Assembly (NCBI GenBank): GCA_020441225.1
Contig: JAGRMP010000037.1
Span: forward strand, 1-41,909
Length of the DNA stretch: 41,909 nt
Source: Maritimibacter sp.
Lineage (GTDB): Bacteria > Pseudomonadota > Alphaproteobacteria > Rhodobacterales > Rhodobacteraceae
Reading direction: 5' to 3'
The notes under the pieces were generated by a model. It saw only the letters and a program-made list of their open reading frames with translations, was not told where the DNA came from and searched no databases. Shown here in pieces: positions 7,447 to 15,934 of this stretch; within the stretch, counting starts at the first letter, position 1, and every line of letters begins with the position of its first letter. The position numbers and the translations under genes are program-made.

Positions 7447-9840
7447 TCAGAGTTTGACGCGTCTCAGGCGCAGGGCGTTCGAAATCACCGATACCGACGA
7501 CAGGCTCATTGCGGCTGCTGCGATCATCGGGGACAACAGGATCCCGAACACCGGGTAGAGGATGCCCGCTGCGACCGGCACGCCTGCCGCATTGTAGGCA
7601 AAGGCAAAGAACAGGTTCTGTTTGATGTTGCGCAGGGTTGCCTTGGCCAGTATTCGGGCCCGCACAATGCCAACCAGATCGCCGCCCAGTAGCGTGATCC
7701 CGGCGCTTTCCACTGCAACATCCGCGCCGGTGCCCATGGCGATCCCCACATCAGCAGCGGCCAACGCGGGAGCGTCGTTGACACCGTCTCCGGCCATGGC
7801 CACTCGATGACCTTGTGCATGCAACTCTTCCACCAAGGCCTTCTTGTCCTCAGGCAGTACGCCAGCCCGCACTTCATCGATGTCGAGCATTCCGGCGACA
7901 GCCTCGGCAGTGCGTTGGTTGTCGCCCGTCGCCATGATCACCCTTAGCCCCAGGCTGTGCAGGTCGCGAATTGCGCCGGCCGTTGTGGGTTTGATCGGGT
8001 CGGCGACGGCAACGACGCCGGCAAGATGACCATCCAATGCTATGAACATGGCGGTCTTCCCGTCTGTGCGCAGGGTGTCCATGGCATCTTCAATCCCGGA
8101 AGTGTCCACATTCAGGAGCTCCATCATAGCGGAGTTGCCAAGCGCAACCGATTGGCCCGAGACGGTTCCCTGGACCCCTTTGCCGGTCACGGCTTCGAAT
8201 GTTTCGGCCTTGGGAAAAGATATCCCACGGTTGCGCGCGCCCTCGACGATCGCTTCCGCAAGGGGGTGTTCGGACCCCAGCTCCAAGGCGGCGGCGAGCT
8301 CCAGGACTGTGTCGCTGTGAAAATCCGAAAAGGCCAAGACGTCTGTGAGTTCAGGTTTGCCGAGGGTCAGCGTACCGGTCTTGTCGACAATGACCGTGTC
8401 CACACGTGCCATGCGCTCCAACGCCTCTGCATCTTTGATTAGGACCCCAGCCTGGGCCCCCCGACCGGCAGCTGTGGTGATCGAAATCGGGGTCGCGAGG
8501 CCGAGCGCACATGGGCAGGCGATGATCAGGACTGAAACCGCCGCGGCAATTGCGAAGGCGAGTGCCGGGTCGGGGCCGACCAGCAACCAGGAGACGAAAG
8601 CGATGATCGCGATAGCAACAACGGTCGGCACGAAGATCGAGGATACCCGGTCTGCGAGACCCTGAATGGGGGCACGCGACCGCTGAGCTCCGGCAACCAT
8701 TTCGACAATCTGCGACAACACAGTGTCAGCCCCGACCTGTGTGGCGCGGATCGCCAAGGTCCCGTTTTTGTTGATTGTGCCGCCGGTAACGCGGTCGCCC
8801 TCGGTCTTTTCGACCGGCACGGGTTCGCCGGTGATCAGGCTTTCGTCAATCGACGAATGACCGTCAGCCACAGTTGCATCCACCGGAATACTGTCGCCCG
8901 GTCGAACGCGCAGCAAATCCCCCACGATGACCTGTTCCAAAGGCACCTCCTGCTCGTCGCCGTCAGGCAGGATGCGCCGCGCCATCTTGGGCGCAAGGTC
9001 CAGCAGGGCGCGGATCGCGTCACCGGTGCGTTCACGCGCGCGCAGTTCCAACACCTGTCCCACGAAAACAAGGGCGACAATGACGACGGCAGCTTCATAG
9101 TAGGTGCCCACTCCCTCGCCGGTGCGGTATTGTGCCGGAAAGACCCCAGGCAGGAACGTCGCGAACAGCGAATAGACATAGGCTGCCCCGACCCCAAGCG
9201 CGATCAGGGTCCACATGTTTGGCGAGCGATTGCGGATCGATGCCAAGCCGCGGGCAAAGAACGGTTGTGCCGCCCAAAGGATGATGGGGGTGGCGATCAG
9301 GAATTCCACATAGGTCGCGAGCTGATGTCCGACCCATTCGCGCACTGTGAGGCCGACGAGTTCGCCCATCGTCAGGACAACCAGGGGGAGTGCGGCGAAT
9401 GAACTGATCCACATGCGACGGGTGAAGTCAGTCAACTCTTCATTCTCTTCATCCGAAGGCAAAACGGGTTCCAGCGCCATGCCACAGATCGGACAGGCGC
9501 CCGGTTCATCACGGATGATTTCGGGGTGCATCGGGCAGGTCCATTGGCTCGCCGGACCACCTGGTGCGATATCTCGGGAGGGTGCACCTTCGTGCATGTC
9601 ACCGTCCGCTCCATCCCCCCACGCGTATAACCATGGGTCAGTCTTGAACTGGGACAGGCAGCGGTTTGAGCAGAAATGGTATTTCTCCCCGCCAAGTTCC
9701 ACGACCAGTGGGTTTCCTGCAATCTCCACGTTCATCCCGCAAACCGGGTCTTTGGCGATCTTCTTCGATGCGCCCTGTTCACGCGGGTTCTGACTGGCTT
9801 CGTGGTGACCATGGGTATGGTCTTGCGGTTTCGTGGGCAT
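7447..9840 (-). CDS. P1B-type copper/silver-translocating ATPase with YHS and heavy-metal-binding domains
   Basis: A 797-residue P1B ATPase. Instead of HMA domains, the N-terminus carries a His-rich tail, a YHS domain (C34, F56-C57, C61) and a heavy-metal-binding domain (TCPMHPEI at 101-108, CPICGM at 116-121). Membrane helices follow, then the actuator motif TGEP (337-340), the ion-site motif C442-P-C444, and the phosphorylation motif DKTGT (D486). CPC and the C-terminal helices (MSLSSVSVI) fit Cu(I)/Ag(I) export from cytoplasm to periplasm, as in CopA/SilP-type pumps. It is the first gene of a minus-strand unit with the ATC-hydrolase-like gene. A MerR-type promoter-like sequence precedes it. 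The second ATPase in the window (30,763) has two HMA domains instead. Confidence 0.93.
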   Translation of the reverse strand: MPTKPQDHTHGHHEASQNPREQGASKKIAKDPVCGMNVEIAGNPLVVELGGEKYHFCSNRCLSQFKTDPWLYAWGDGADGDMHEGAPSRDIAPGGPASQWTCPMHPEIIRDEPGACPICGMALEPVLPSDEENEELTDFTRRMWISSFAALPLVVLTMGELVGLTVREWVGHQLATYVEFLIATPIILWAAQPFFARGLASIRNRSPNMWTLIALGVGAAYVYSLFATFLPGVFPAQYRTGEGVGTYYEAAVVIVALVFVGQVLELRARERTGDAIRALLDLAPKMARRILPDGDEQEVPLEQVIVGDLLRVRPGDSIPVDATVADGHSSIDESLITGEPVPVEKTEGDRVTGGTINKNGTLAIRATQVGADTVLSQIVEMVAGAQRSRAPIQGLADRVSSIFVPTVVAIAIIAFVSWLLVGPDPALAFAIAAAVSVLIIACPCALGLATPISITTAAGRGAQAGVLIKDAEALERMARVDTVIVDKTGTLTLGKPELTDVLAFSDFHSDTVLELAAALELGSEHPLAEAIVEGARNRGISFPKAETFEAVTGKGVQGTVSGQSVALGNSAMMELLNVDTSGIEDAMDTLRTDGKTAMFIALDGHLAGVVAVADPIKPTTAGAIRDLHSLGLRVIMATGDNQRTAEAVAGMLDIDEVRAGVLPEDKKALVEELHAQGHRVAMAGDGVNDAPALAAADVGIAMGTGADVAVESAGITLLGGDLVGIVRARILAKATLRNIKQNLFFAFAYNAAGVPVAAGILYPVFGILLSPMIAAAAMSLSSVSVISNALRLRRVKL

Positions 9841-9863
9841 CTGGTTCTCCGGTTACATGGCAG

Positions 9864-9894
9864 AGCGTGAGGGATCCCGTGGGGGTAGGGTCAA
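9864..9894 (-). promoter_or_regulatory. Probable CueR/MerR-type promoter of the copper ATPase
   Basis: On the minus strand TTGACC (9894-9889) is followed 19 bp later by CACGCT (9869-9864). The spacer holds ACCCTACCCCCACGGGATCC, which resembles the CueR-type operator half ACCTTCCC with a CCC/GGG centre, although the right arm is poor. The same TTGACC-led arrangement occurs upstream of copZ and copA at 30.65-30.72 kb. Confidence 0.45.
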
Positions 9895-10195
9895 GGCGAT
9901 CTCGCGAGTTTTCTCACGCTGCCGCTCAGGCACATTGATCGTGCGGGGCCGTCCTGACTTCAGCGCGAGGCCAAAGAGGGTTGCCCGGCCCGGGTCGTTT
10001 CCAAGCGGAAATGTGCAGATGCGTTTCAGGGCGGGCAATTCCCTGCGTTGATACGCACTGCGGCGTTACCGCATCGATTTTCCGGAATCGCGGTTTTTGG
10101 TCCTTTCCGCGTCCGTGTATTGGCCGTGTCCCGCCTTTTCACGGCCGAGAGCATTCTTTACTGGGTTTGGCCGGTGTTGTTCCAAGCACATTGTC
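9895..10195 (+). other. Intergenic region between the copper ATPase and multicopper oxidase genes
   Basis: Upstream leader of the ATPase and downstream end of the oxidase gene, both on the minus strand. A 61-codon minus-strand frame starting with TTG at 10038 is present, but has no family resemblance and a poorly placed ribosome site; I do not call it. No clear hairpin with a T-run was found for the oxidase transcript. Confidence 0.4.
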
Positions 10196-11647
10196 TCAGT
10201 CCACGGTGAATTGCCCCATCATCCCGGCGTCCTCATGTTCGAGGATGTGGCAATGATAGAGATAGGGTGCCTGGACTGGGGCGGGGTGGTCGAAACGGGC
10301 AAGCAGATCCACCGATCCGTTGACCAGAACGGTGTCTTTCCAGCCGGTGTTCGGCGGCTGAGGCGCATGCCCGTTTTCCGCAAGGACCTGAAACCTGACG
10401 CCATGGATGTGAAACGGGTGCATCATCATGGCGGCACTCACTGTCCATCGCTCCATCGTGCCACGTTCGATGCCGAAGTTGATCTTGTTCATGGCAAAGG
10501 CGGCACCGTTGATCGAGAATTGCCCACCAGCCCCTCCACGCATCATGCCCATGCCCATTGGCATGTCCAACGAGAGACGCCGCATTGGCGCTCCCGTGGC
10601 GTCGTCGTCCGGGCGACCGCCACCCAGATCGGTCGGCAATTTCGTGATCCTGGCCGGGGCCGAACTGTCGGTTGAGAATGGGAGCACCGAGAACCGCCCG
10701 CCTTGCGCACGCCTGCCGCCCATCATACCCCCCATCATCCCGACGTTCGGGTTCTGGCCGGAGGTCAACACGACGTCGGATCCGGTCGCGAAATCAACCA
10801 GGAGCTCGACCCTTTCCCCGGGCGAAAGTCGCAAGTTCGACAATTGGATCGGCCGGTCCAGGTAGCCGCCGTCTGTCGCAACGAGGTGCATGGGCCGGTT
10901 ATCTGAAAAGGCAAGATCGTAGATCCGCGCGTTCGACCCGTTCACCAGGCGAAGACGCACCAGGCCTTTCGGGACGACGGCCGTGACGCCGACTTGGCCA
11001 TTGACCAGGATCGTGTCGCCAAGAAACCCCATCATTCGGTCCGGCATGGACAAGGAGAGATCGATCGCGCCCTGGCCGGTGAAACGGCGGTCCTGAAGCA
11101 CCAGCGTCAAGTCGTCGACGCCATATCTGGAGGGCAATCCGCGCGCGTCGTCCTGGCCGTCGCTGACCTGCAACACGCCGGCGAGGCCCATCTGGACTTG
11201 CCGGGCAGTCGCGCCATGCGCGTGTGAATGATACCAGGCCGTGGCAGCTGGTTGACCTATGGGAAGCTCCGGAAACCAAGTGTCAGCGGGTGCGATCGTC
11301 TGATGCGGACCACCGTCAACCTCCCCGGGCACGAGAAGCCCGTGCCAGTGCACTGAGATCGGTTCGTCCAAGGAGTTGCGAACCTCGGCCGCCGTCACCC
11401 GGCCTGTCGCGAGCCTTAGGGTCGGCCCGAGAAAGGGCTGGTTGAATCCCCAAGTTCCCGTCGGCGACGAGCCGGTGAAAACGGATCGCCCGGTTTGGGC
11501 CTCTAATCGAAATCGACCAGAAGTGGTGGCATCCAGGAGCGGCGGCATTTCGAGGCGCCTGGCTGAGGCCTGGGACAACGACACGGACCCGAAACCTGCG
11601 GTCATTGTACCGGTGACGAAGCCTGCAAGGAACGTCCTGCGTTTCAT
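10196..11647 (-). CDS. Multicopper oxidase, CueO-like, with Met-rich segments (first copy)
   Basis: A 483-residue periplasmic laccase-type oxidase that probably oxidises Cu(I) to Cu(II). The Tat-like leader is MKRRTFLAGF. All copper ligands are visible: H100-W-H102-G, H140-S-H142, HPFHIHG (H410, H413, H415), and YHCHILEHEDAGM (H465, C466, H467, H471, M476). Two Met-rich insertions, NVGMMGGMMGG (301-311) and DMPMGMGMMRGG (361-372), resemble the Cu(I)-binding region of CueO. The ATG at 11647 is chosen because GGAGA lies just upstream and the Tat motif follows; longer frames overlap the rhodanese gene. It lies 11 bp downstream of the rhodanese gene and is co-transcribed with it. Confidence 0.93.
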   Translation of the reverse strand: MKRRTFLAGFVTGTMTAGFGSVSLSQASARRLEMPPLLDATTSGRFRLEAQTGRSVFTGSSPTGTWGFNQPFLGPTLRLATGRVTAAEVRNSLDEPISVHWHGLLVPGEVDGGPHQTIAPADTWFPELPIGQPAATAWYHSHAHGATARQVQMGLAGVLQVSDGQDDARGLPSRYGVDDLTLVLQDRRFTGQGAIDLSLSMPDRMMGFLGDTILVNGQVGVTAVVPKGLVRLRLVNGSNARIYDLAFSDNRPMHLVATDGGYLDRPIQLSNLRLSPGERVELLVDFATGSDVVLTSGQNPNVGMMGGMMGGRRAQGGRFSVLPFSTDSSAPARITKLPTDLGGGRPDDDATGAPMRRLSLDMPMGMGMMRGGAGGQFSINGAAFAMNKINFGIERGTMERWTVSAAMMMHPFHIHGVRFQVLAENGHAPQPPNTGWKDTVLVNGSVDLLARFDHPAPVQAPYLYHCHILEHEDAGMMGQFTVD

Positions 11648-11658
11648 TCCATTCTCCA

Positions 11659-12129
11659 TCAGGCAGACAGAGCGGCGGGCAGGTTGGCGATGGCATCCTC
11701 GGCGGAAACGATCGGCAGGCCGGACTTGATCCAACCGGGTCCCGCCGCAGAGCCGGCCATTCCCTCGGAGATGTCCAGGAAATTGGTGTAGCCCGAAGCC
11801 CGAAGCCGTTGCATCACGCCCCCGGATCGATTGCCTGTTCTACAAATCAGGGCGACAGGCCGCTCCTCGGCCAAATCGCGCGCAAGGAACAAGCGTTCCG
11901 GAAATTTGTCGTCGTAGAGGTTGAGGGGCCACGCGCCTTGAGCGACCCCGGTCTCACGCCATTCCTCAGGCGTGCGAATGTCCAACAGGCGAATCCGGTC
12001 TTGGGTCAGGGCTTCGTAGGCCGCGGTTGCCGTCCAAACATCGCGTCTTTGGGCCGTTGCCGGGAGGGTAACTGCGGTGATGGGAAGTGCGGTCAAAACG
12101 CTCAAAAGCCTGCGACGCGAGAATGTCAT
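11659..12129 (-). CDS. Periplasmic rhodanese-like protein
   Basis: A 156-residue exported protein (Tat-like leader FSRRRLLSVL, cleavage near PATAQ). It holds a single rhodanese domain: the first strand LLDIRTPEEW, and the active loop with Cys in LICRTGNRS. Rhodaneses move sulfane sulfur or act as sulfur or metalloid binders. The loop CRTGNRS is six residues long after the Cys, typical of single-domain rhodaneses. The start at 12129 has GAGGAGAA upstream; a start 48 bases earlier lacks one. It precedes the multicopper oxidase gene in the same transcript; the partner or substrate is unknown. Confidence 0.88.
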   Translation of the reverse strand: MTFSRRRLLSVLTALPITAVTLPATAQRRDVWTATAAYEALTQDRIRLLDIRTPEEWRETGVAQGAWPLNLYDDKFPERLFLARDLAEERPVALICRTGNRSGGVMQRLRASGYTNFLDISEGMAGSAAGPGWIKSGLPIVSAEDAIANLPAALSA

Positions 12130-12155
12130 CGGGTTGTTCTCCTCAGATGGTTTCA

Positions 12156-12174
12156 AACCGCTTCGACAGCGGTT
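12156..12174 (-). repeat. Short inverted repeat in rhodanese leader
   Basis: A perfect 7-bp inverted repeat, AACCGCT / AGCGGTT, with a 5-base loop lies about 27 bases before the rhodanese start on the minus strand. It could be an operator or a leader hairpin; no family assigned. Confidence 0.4.
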
Positions 12175-12473
12175 CACGGGAATTCGCGGACCGTTTCCTC
12201 CGCCGCGCGCGGTTCGCTGCTTTGCGCGTCGGCCACTATGGCGGCTGGGTCACGCGCTCGGATCTCAAGTTTCCGGTCTATTTTGTGGCGGGATCACACA
12301 AGGAGCCCCTTCGCGCTGGTGCATCGCTCCCGACCGTCGCTCCAATGTGCAATCTTGAGGTCTCTCTCGATCAGCCCGGGTGGCCGCGATGTTTTGCGCC
12401 TGACTTTGTCTCCAGGGCAGTCATTCAAGAATGAACACATTTTCAGGATTGACCTGTTTCACCTCTCCTCTTG
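12175..12473 (-). other. Promoter region of the rhodanese-oxidase operon, no gene
   Basis: No gene seen. The stretch must hold the promoter for the minus-strand rhodanese/oxidase pair; a weak TTGTGT with an A/T-rich block lies about 12270-12305. No MerR-type stretched operator was recognised here. Confidence 0.35.
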
Positions 12474-12521
12474 AAAAACGCCCCGACCGAACACGGGGTA
12501 ACTTGAAGTCCGGTCGGGGCG
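12474..12521 (-). terminator. Rho-independent terminator of the Met-rich EF-hand gene
   Basis: A perfect 11-bp stem, CGCCCCGACCG (12479-12489) with CGGTCGGGGCG (12511-12521), and a 21-base loop. On the minus strand the stem is followed by TTTTT (12478-12474). It sits 38 bp after the stop of the EF-hand gene. Confidence 0.9.
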
Positions 12522-12558
12522 AAGGAGGCCGCTGCTCAGAGCGACCCCCCGTGGGTGT

Positions 12559-13239
12559 TCAATTGTCCGAATTTCCCATGTCTGCTCCCCCGCCCATCAT
12601 CTGCTCTTGCGAGAGTCGCATGCTTGGGCGATTGGCGGGCGCTGTCATTTCGTCGGCGGTCACCTTTCCGTCGCCATCGGCATCAAGGTGCTGGAAGCGG
12701 TCGACGATCAATCCACGGGTCATTTCAATGTGGAGGGCTTCGAATTCCTCCAGCGACAGCGAGGCATCTCCGTTTGCGTCGGCATCCGCATGCATCGATT
12801 GGAGCATCCCAAGCACTTCGTCGCCTGACATGGTACCATCGCCGTTCGCGTCGGCACCGCCCATCATCGCCCCACGCATGACTGACATCATATCCTGGTC
12901 CATCATGCCCATCCGGTCCATTGCTCCGGCCGTCGGGCCCATCCGCTCCCCGCCGCCCATCATCCCGCCATGCATCTGCATCATCATTTTCATCATGCCT
13001 TGCATCATCTGGTGGGGATTCCCTTGCATCATACCCATCGGACCCATCGGACCCATCGCGCCGGATCCGCCCATCATGCCCATGGCACCCGGTTCTTCAT
13101 CCATGGTCCCTGGAGTCTGAGGGGCGGGACTTTCTCGGCCGGTTTCTTCTGCGTCGTGGTGTTCGGTATCTGCGAACGCAACGCTCGAAGTTGCGGCCCA
13201 GAGGGCTATTGCTATCGCGGTGTTAAAGACCTTCGACAT
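12559..13239 (-). CDS. Exported Met-rich protein with three EF-hand loops
   Basis: A 226-residue secreted protein. The signal peptide ends near VAFA (23). An acidic/His segment (residues 24-50) leads to a Met-rich tract with 28 methionines between residues 53 and 126, in MMGG, GPMGPMG and GMMKMMMQM patterns. Three canonical EF-hand loops follow at 130-141, 154-165 and 186-197, each beginning with Asp and ending with Glu. Met clusters bind Cu(I)/Ag(I), as in CopC, PcoE and CueO inserts; EF-hands bind Ca2+. The start ATG at 13239 has GGAGAG upstream. It is transcribed alone, with its own terminator, and diverges from the two-component system, which may control it. I infer a periplasmic copper sponge; the reason for coupling to EF-hands is unknown. 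Confidence 0.85.
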   Translation of the reverse strand: MSKVFNTAIAIALWAATSSVAFADTEHHDAEETGRESPAPQTPGTMDEEPGAMGMMGGSGAMGPMGPMGMMQGNPHQMMQGMMKMMMQMHGGMMGGGERMGPTAGAMDRMGMMDQDMMSVMRGAMMGGADANGDGTMSGDEVLGMLQSMHADADANGDASLSLEEFEALHIEMTRGLIVDRFQHLDADGDGKVTADEMTAPANRPSMRLSQEQMMGGGADMGNSDN

Positions 13240-13389
13240 TCGGGACTCTCCAATTTTCGTGCCCTTTTCCATTTCAACATGAAAAAGCGAAAAGAAAGCA
13301 CGTGCATCAGGGAGTTTGTATCGCTCTGTCGCAACCGCCGGGGCTTGATACATTTCGCGACAAAAATGACCCTGACCGGCCTCAAACAT

Positions 13390-14130
13390 ATGACTTACAA
13401 ACAAAACATGCCGCACCCGCCTCACATCCTCGTGGTCGACGACCACCAGCAGATCAGAGACAGTGTGACCCGTTTCCTGGAGAAGAACGGGCTGCGAGCT
13501 ACGCCCGCCAAAGATGCCCAGGACATGGACGCGAAACTGGCCAAAGGTCGTTTCGATCTGATCGTGTTGGACGTGATGATGCCTGGCGAAAGCGGGCTAT
13601 CGGTCTGCCAGAGGCTCACCGGCGACAAGAAGATCCCGATCATTTTGCTGACGGCCCTGGGAGAAGAGACCGATCGGATCGTTGGGCTGGAGATCGGCGC
13701 TGACGACTATCTGTCCAAACCTTTCAACCCGCGGGAATTGCTGGCGCGGATCAAAGCGGTCTTGCGCCGCGTGCAGCAAGTCCAGACCGTCACGGGCCGC
13801 TATGCCGGGAAGAAGGTGCGTTTTGCCGATTTGGTTCTGGATGTGAACCGGCAAGTCCTTGTTGATGAGAAAGACAATGAGACCGCGCTCACCAGCGCCG
13901 ACTTTCGACTTCTGACCGTGCTGTTGGAAAGAGCGAGAACTGTGTTGAGCCGCGACCAGTTGCTTGACCTTGCCGCCGGACGTTCCGCGGGCCCTTTGGA
14001 CCGGACAATCGACAATCAGATCAGCCGACTGCGGCGAAAGATCGAGCCAGATGTTCTGCGCCCAACGATCATCCAGACGATCCGCAACGGAGGGTATTGT
14101 CTCTCTGTTGACGTTGAGGTCATCGGATGA
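13390..14130 (+). CDS. OmpR family response regulator
   Basis: A 246-residue two-component response regulator. The receiver domain has V-D-D at residues 16-18, the phosphoacceptor D61 in VLDVMMPGESG, and the Lys in SKPF. The C-terminal winged helix (about 150-240) ends with IQTIRNGGYCL, typical of the OmpR/PhoB class. Start choice is uncertain: ATG at 13390 or 13408, both in frame and with weak ribosome sites. The stop overlaps the sensor kinase start as ATGA. It opens the plus-strand series of kinase, SHOCT protein, CcmFGHI and L,D-transpeptidase. A TGTCGC/GCGACA pair (13327-13362) upstream could be its binding site. Confidence 0.92.
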   Translation: MTYKQNMPHPPHILVVDDHQQIRDSVTRFLEKNGLRATPAKDAQDMDAKLAKGRFDLIVLDVMMPGESGLSVCQRLTGDKKIPIILLTALGEETDRIVGLEIGADDYLSKPFNPRELLARIKAVLRRVQQVQTVTGRYAGKKVRFADLVLDVNRQVLVDEKDNETALTSADFRLLTVLLERARTVLSRDQLLDLAAGRSAGPLDRTIDNQISRLRRKIEPDVLRPTIIQTIRNGGYCLSVDVEVIG

Positions 14131-15521
14131 CGCATCGACCTCTGAATTCCCTGCGCGTGCAACTGGTTTTGCTCGTGGTCGCCGCCCTGATCGTCGCGCA
14201 AGTCATCAGCCTCCTGCTGTTTGCGGATGAGCGCAGTCTCGCGGTCAGGGCGGCACTGGGATTCGAAGCGGCCGGGCGCGCGGCCAATGTTGCGCGCCTC
14301 ATCGAAGAGGCGCCTCCCGATTTGCATGAGTCGATTTTGAGAGCGGCCAATTCCCCTTTGGTTCGGTTTGATTTGGCCACTGAGCCGGTCGTGCTTCACT
14401 CCGGTCACTCCGACGGAGGTCTGGTTGAGGCGCGCATCCGTGCTCTTATGGATGATGGATTCAGCCGGGACATCCGAGTTGAGTTACACGAGATCGAGGG
14501 GCAGATCCTGCCGCTTCCGCACCTATCTCAGGAAATGGCTGAAATGCATGTCGCGATGATGCGTGGCGAGCTTTCGGCCGTCGAAATGAACCTGTCGATC
14601 GCGGTTTCAGGGGGGAGATGGCTGAATGTCGGAACACGGTTCGAGCGCCCTCCGATACAATGGCCGGTCTACTCAATGCTCACCTTCGCAGTTTCGGCGG
14701 CTGCGATCCTGGTTGTGGTTTTCTGGTTCATGATGACCCGCCTCACCGGGCCTCTGCGGCGTCTGGTGAGTGCTGCCGACAGGCTTGGGCGCGGCGAGGA
14801 TGTTGCCAACCTGCCCATGGCCGGTCCGACCGAAGTGCGTGACCTGACTTCGACATTCAACCGGATGCAGGATCGCCTGTCGCGGTTCGTGGCGGATCGG
14901 ACCCGCCTGTTGGCAGCCTTGGGGCACGACCTGCGCTCGCCTCTCACGGCGATGCGTGTTCGGGCGGAATTGGTTGACGACGAGGAAACCCGTGAGAGCC
15001 TGATCACTTCCGTCGAGGAAATGCAGACAATGGTCGAGGCCACGCTGGACTTTGCTCGGGGGCTCTCGGGTACAGAGGAACCCGAGATCGTCATTGTCAG
15101 CGACTTTCTCAACGCGCTTCGCGAAGACATGGTGGCGCCTTTTGAGCTTGACGGTGGCCCGCCCTTGGAGGCCCGCATCCGCCCGCACGCGGTGCGTCGG
15201 GCGCTGAGAAACGTAATCGAAAACGCCGCCCGCTACGGCGGCAATGCCCGCGTGTCTCATGTCGTCACCGATCAGGAGCTTCTCATCACGGTTGATGATG
15301 ACGGCCCAGGTATTCCGGCGGCGGATCTCGAGCGTGTCTTTGATCCGTTTTTCAGGTTGGAGCAGTCACGCTCTCTGGAAACCGGGGGCCACGGTCTCGG
15401 CCTGTCCATCGCGCGGACGATCATACGGGCACACGGTGGCGACATCGCTCTTTCAAACCGCGACGAAGGCGGACTGCGCGCAACGATCGCGATCCCTTTG
15501 GCGGGCAACACACAGGAGTAA
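14127..15521 (+). CDS. Sensor histidine kinase partnered with the OmpR-type regulator
   Basis: A 464-residue membrane kinase. Helix one (about 12-32) and helix two (about 185-205) flank a periplasmic domain containing several Met and His residues (MAEMHVAMMRGE near 135-146), plausible metal ligands. A HAMP domain follows, then the H-box with H267 in LAALGHDLRSPL, the N-box NVIENAARYGG, and G-boxes DDGPGI and GGHGLGLS. The architecture is that of EnvZ/CusS-like kinases. The location in a copper island and the Met/His-bearing sensor loop suggest periplasmic copper or redox sensing, but the ligand is not shown by sequence. Confidence 0.92.
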   Translation: MTHRPLNSLRVQLVLLVVAALIVAQVISLLLFADERSLAVRAALGFEAAGRAANVARLIEEAPPDLHESILRAANSPLVRFDLATEPVVLHSGHSDGGLVEARIRALMDDGFSRDIRVELHEIEGQILPLPHLSQEMAEMHVAMMRGELSAVEMNLSIAVSGGRWLNVGTRFERPPIQWPVYSMLTFAVSAAAILVVVFWFMMTRLTGPLRRLVSAADRLGRGEDVANLPMAGPTEVRDLTSTFNRMQDRLSRFVADRTRLLAALGHDLRSPLTAMRVRAELVDDEETRESLITSVEEMQTMVEATLDFARGLSGTEEPEIVIVSDFLNALREDMVAPFELDGGPPLEARIRPHAVRRALRNVIENAARYGGNARVSHVVTDQELLITVDDDGPGIPAADLERVFDPFFRLEQSRSLETGGHGLGLSIARTIIRAHGGDIALSNRDEGGLRATIAIPLAGNTQE

Positions 15522-15531
15522 GGAGGTTCAA

Positions 15532-15864
15532 ATGAAACTCAGAAATACGGCAACGATCCTTGGATCATCGATTGCGGCCAGCGCCTTTGCAAAGGGCGTC
15601 CTGGCGGATCCCGTGAACACATGGGACAGCGGATACGGACACATGGGTTGGGGAGGAGGATACGGAATGTTCGGGGGATTCATGATGTTGGTATTCTGGG
15701 GCGTGGTCATCGCCCTGATCGTGGTCGCCGTGCGTTGGTATGGCCCGCAAAGCCTTCGCCAAGGGAGTGCTTCGAGCGCGTTGGACATTCTCGAAGCCCG
15801 CTTCGCCACAGGAGAGATCGACGAGGACGAGTTCCAGAAGCGCAGAGCCGCTCTCGAAAGCTGA
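15532..15864 (+). CDS. Small membrane protein with SHOCT domain
   Basis: A 110-residue protein. The N-terminus looks like a signal peptide (to about 25), followed by an aromatic/Gly segment (YGHMGWGGGYGMFGG), one membrane helix (about 49-68) and a C-terminal SHOCT motif (ALDILEARFATGEIDEDEFQ). SHOCT is a short domain of unknown function found at protein ends. A strong AAGGAGG lies seven bases before the ATG at 15532. It sits 10 bp after the kinase gene and 70 bp before ccmF. Such SHOCT membrane proteins often accompany copper-resistance genes, but no role has been established. Confidence 0.8.
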   Translation: MKLRNTATILGSSIAASAFAKGVLADPVNTWDSGYGHMGWGGGYGMFGGFMMLVFWGVVIALIVVAVRWYGPQSLRQGSASSALDILEARFATGEIDEDEFQKRRAALES

Positions 15865-15934
15865 ACCGAAAAGATCGCTTCCGCCCGAACGGACGGAAGC
15901 CACCCATAATCGCAGCAATTGGCAGGATCCTGAC

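Noticed and set aside
9853..10038. 61-codon minus-strand frame upstream of the copper ATPase
   Set aside because: TTG start with a poorly placed ribosome site, no family resemblance, and it overlaps the likely ATPase promoter.
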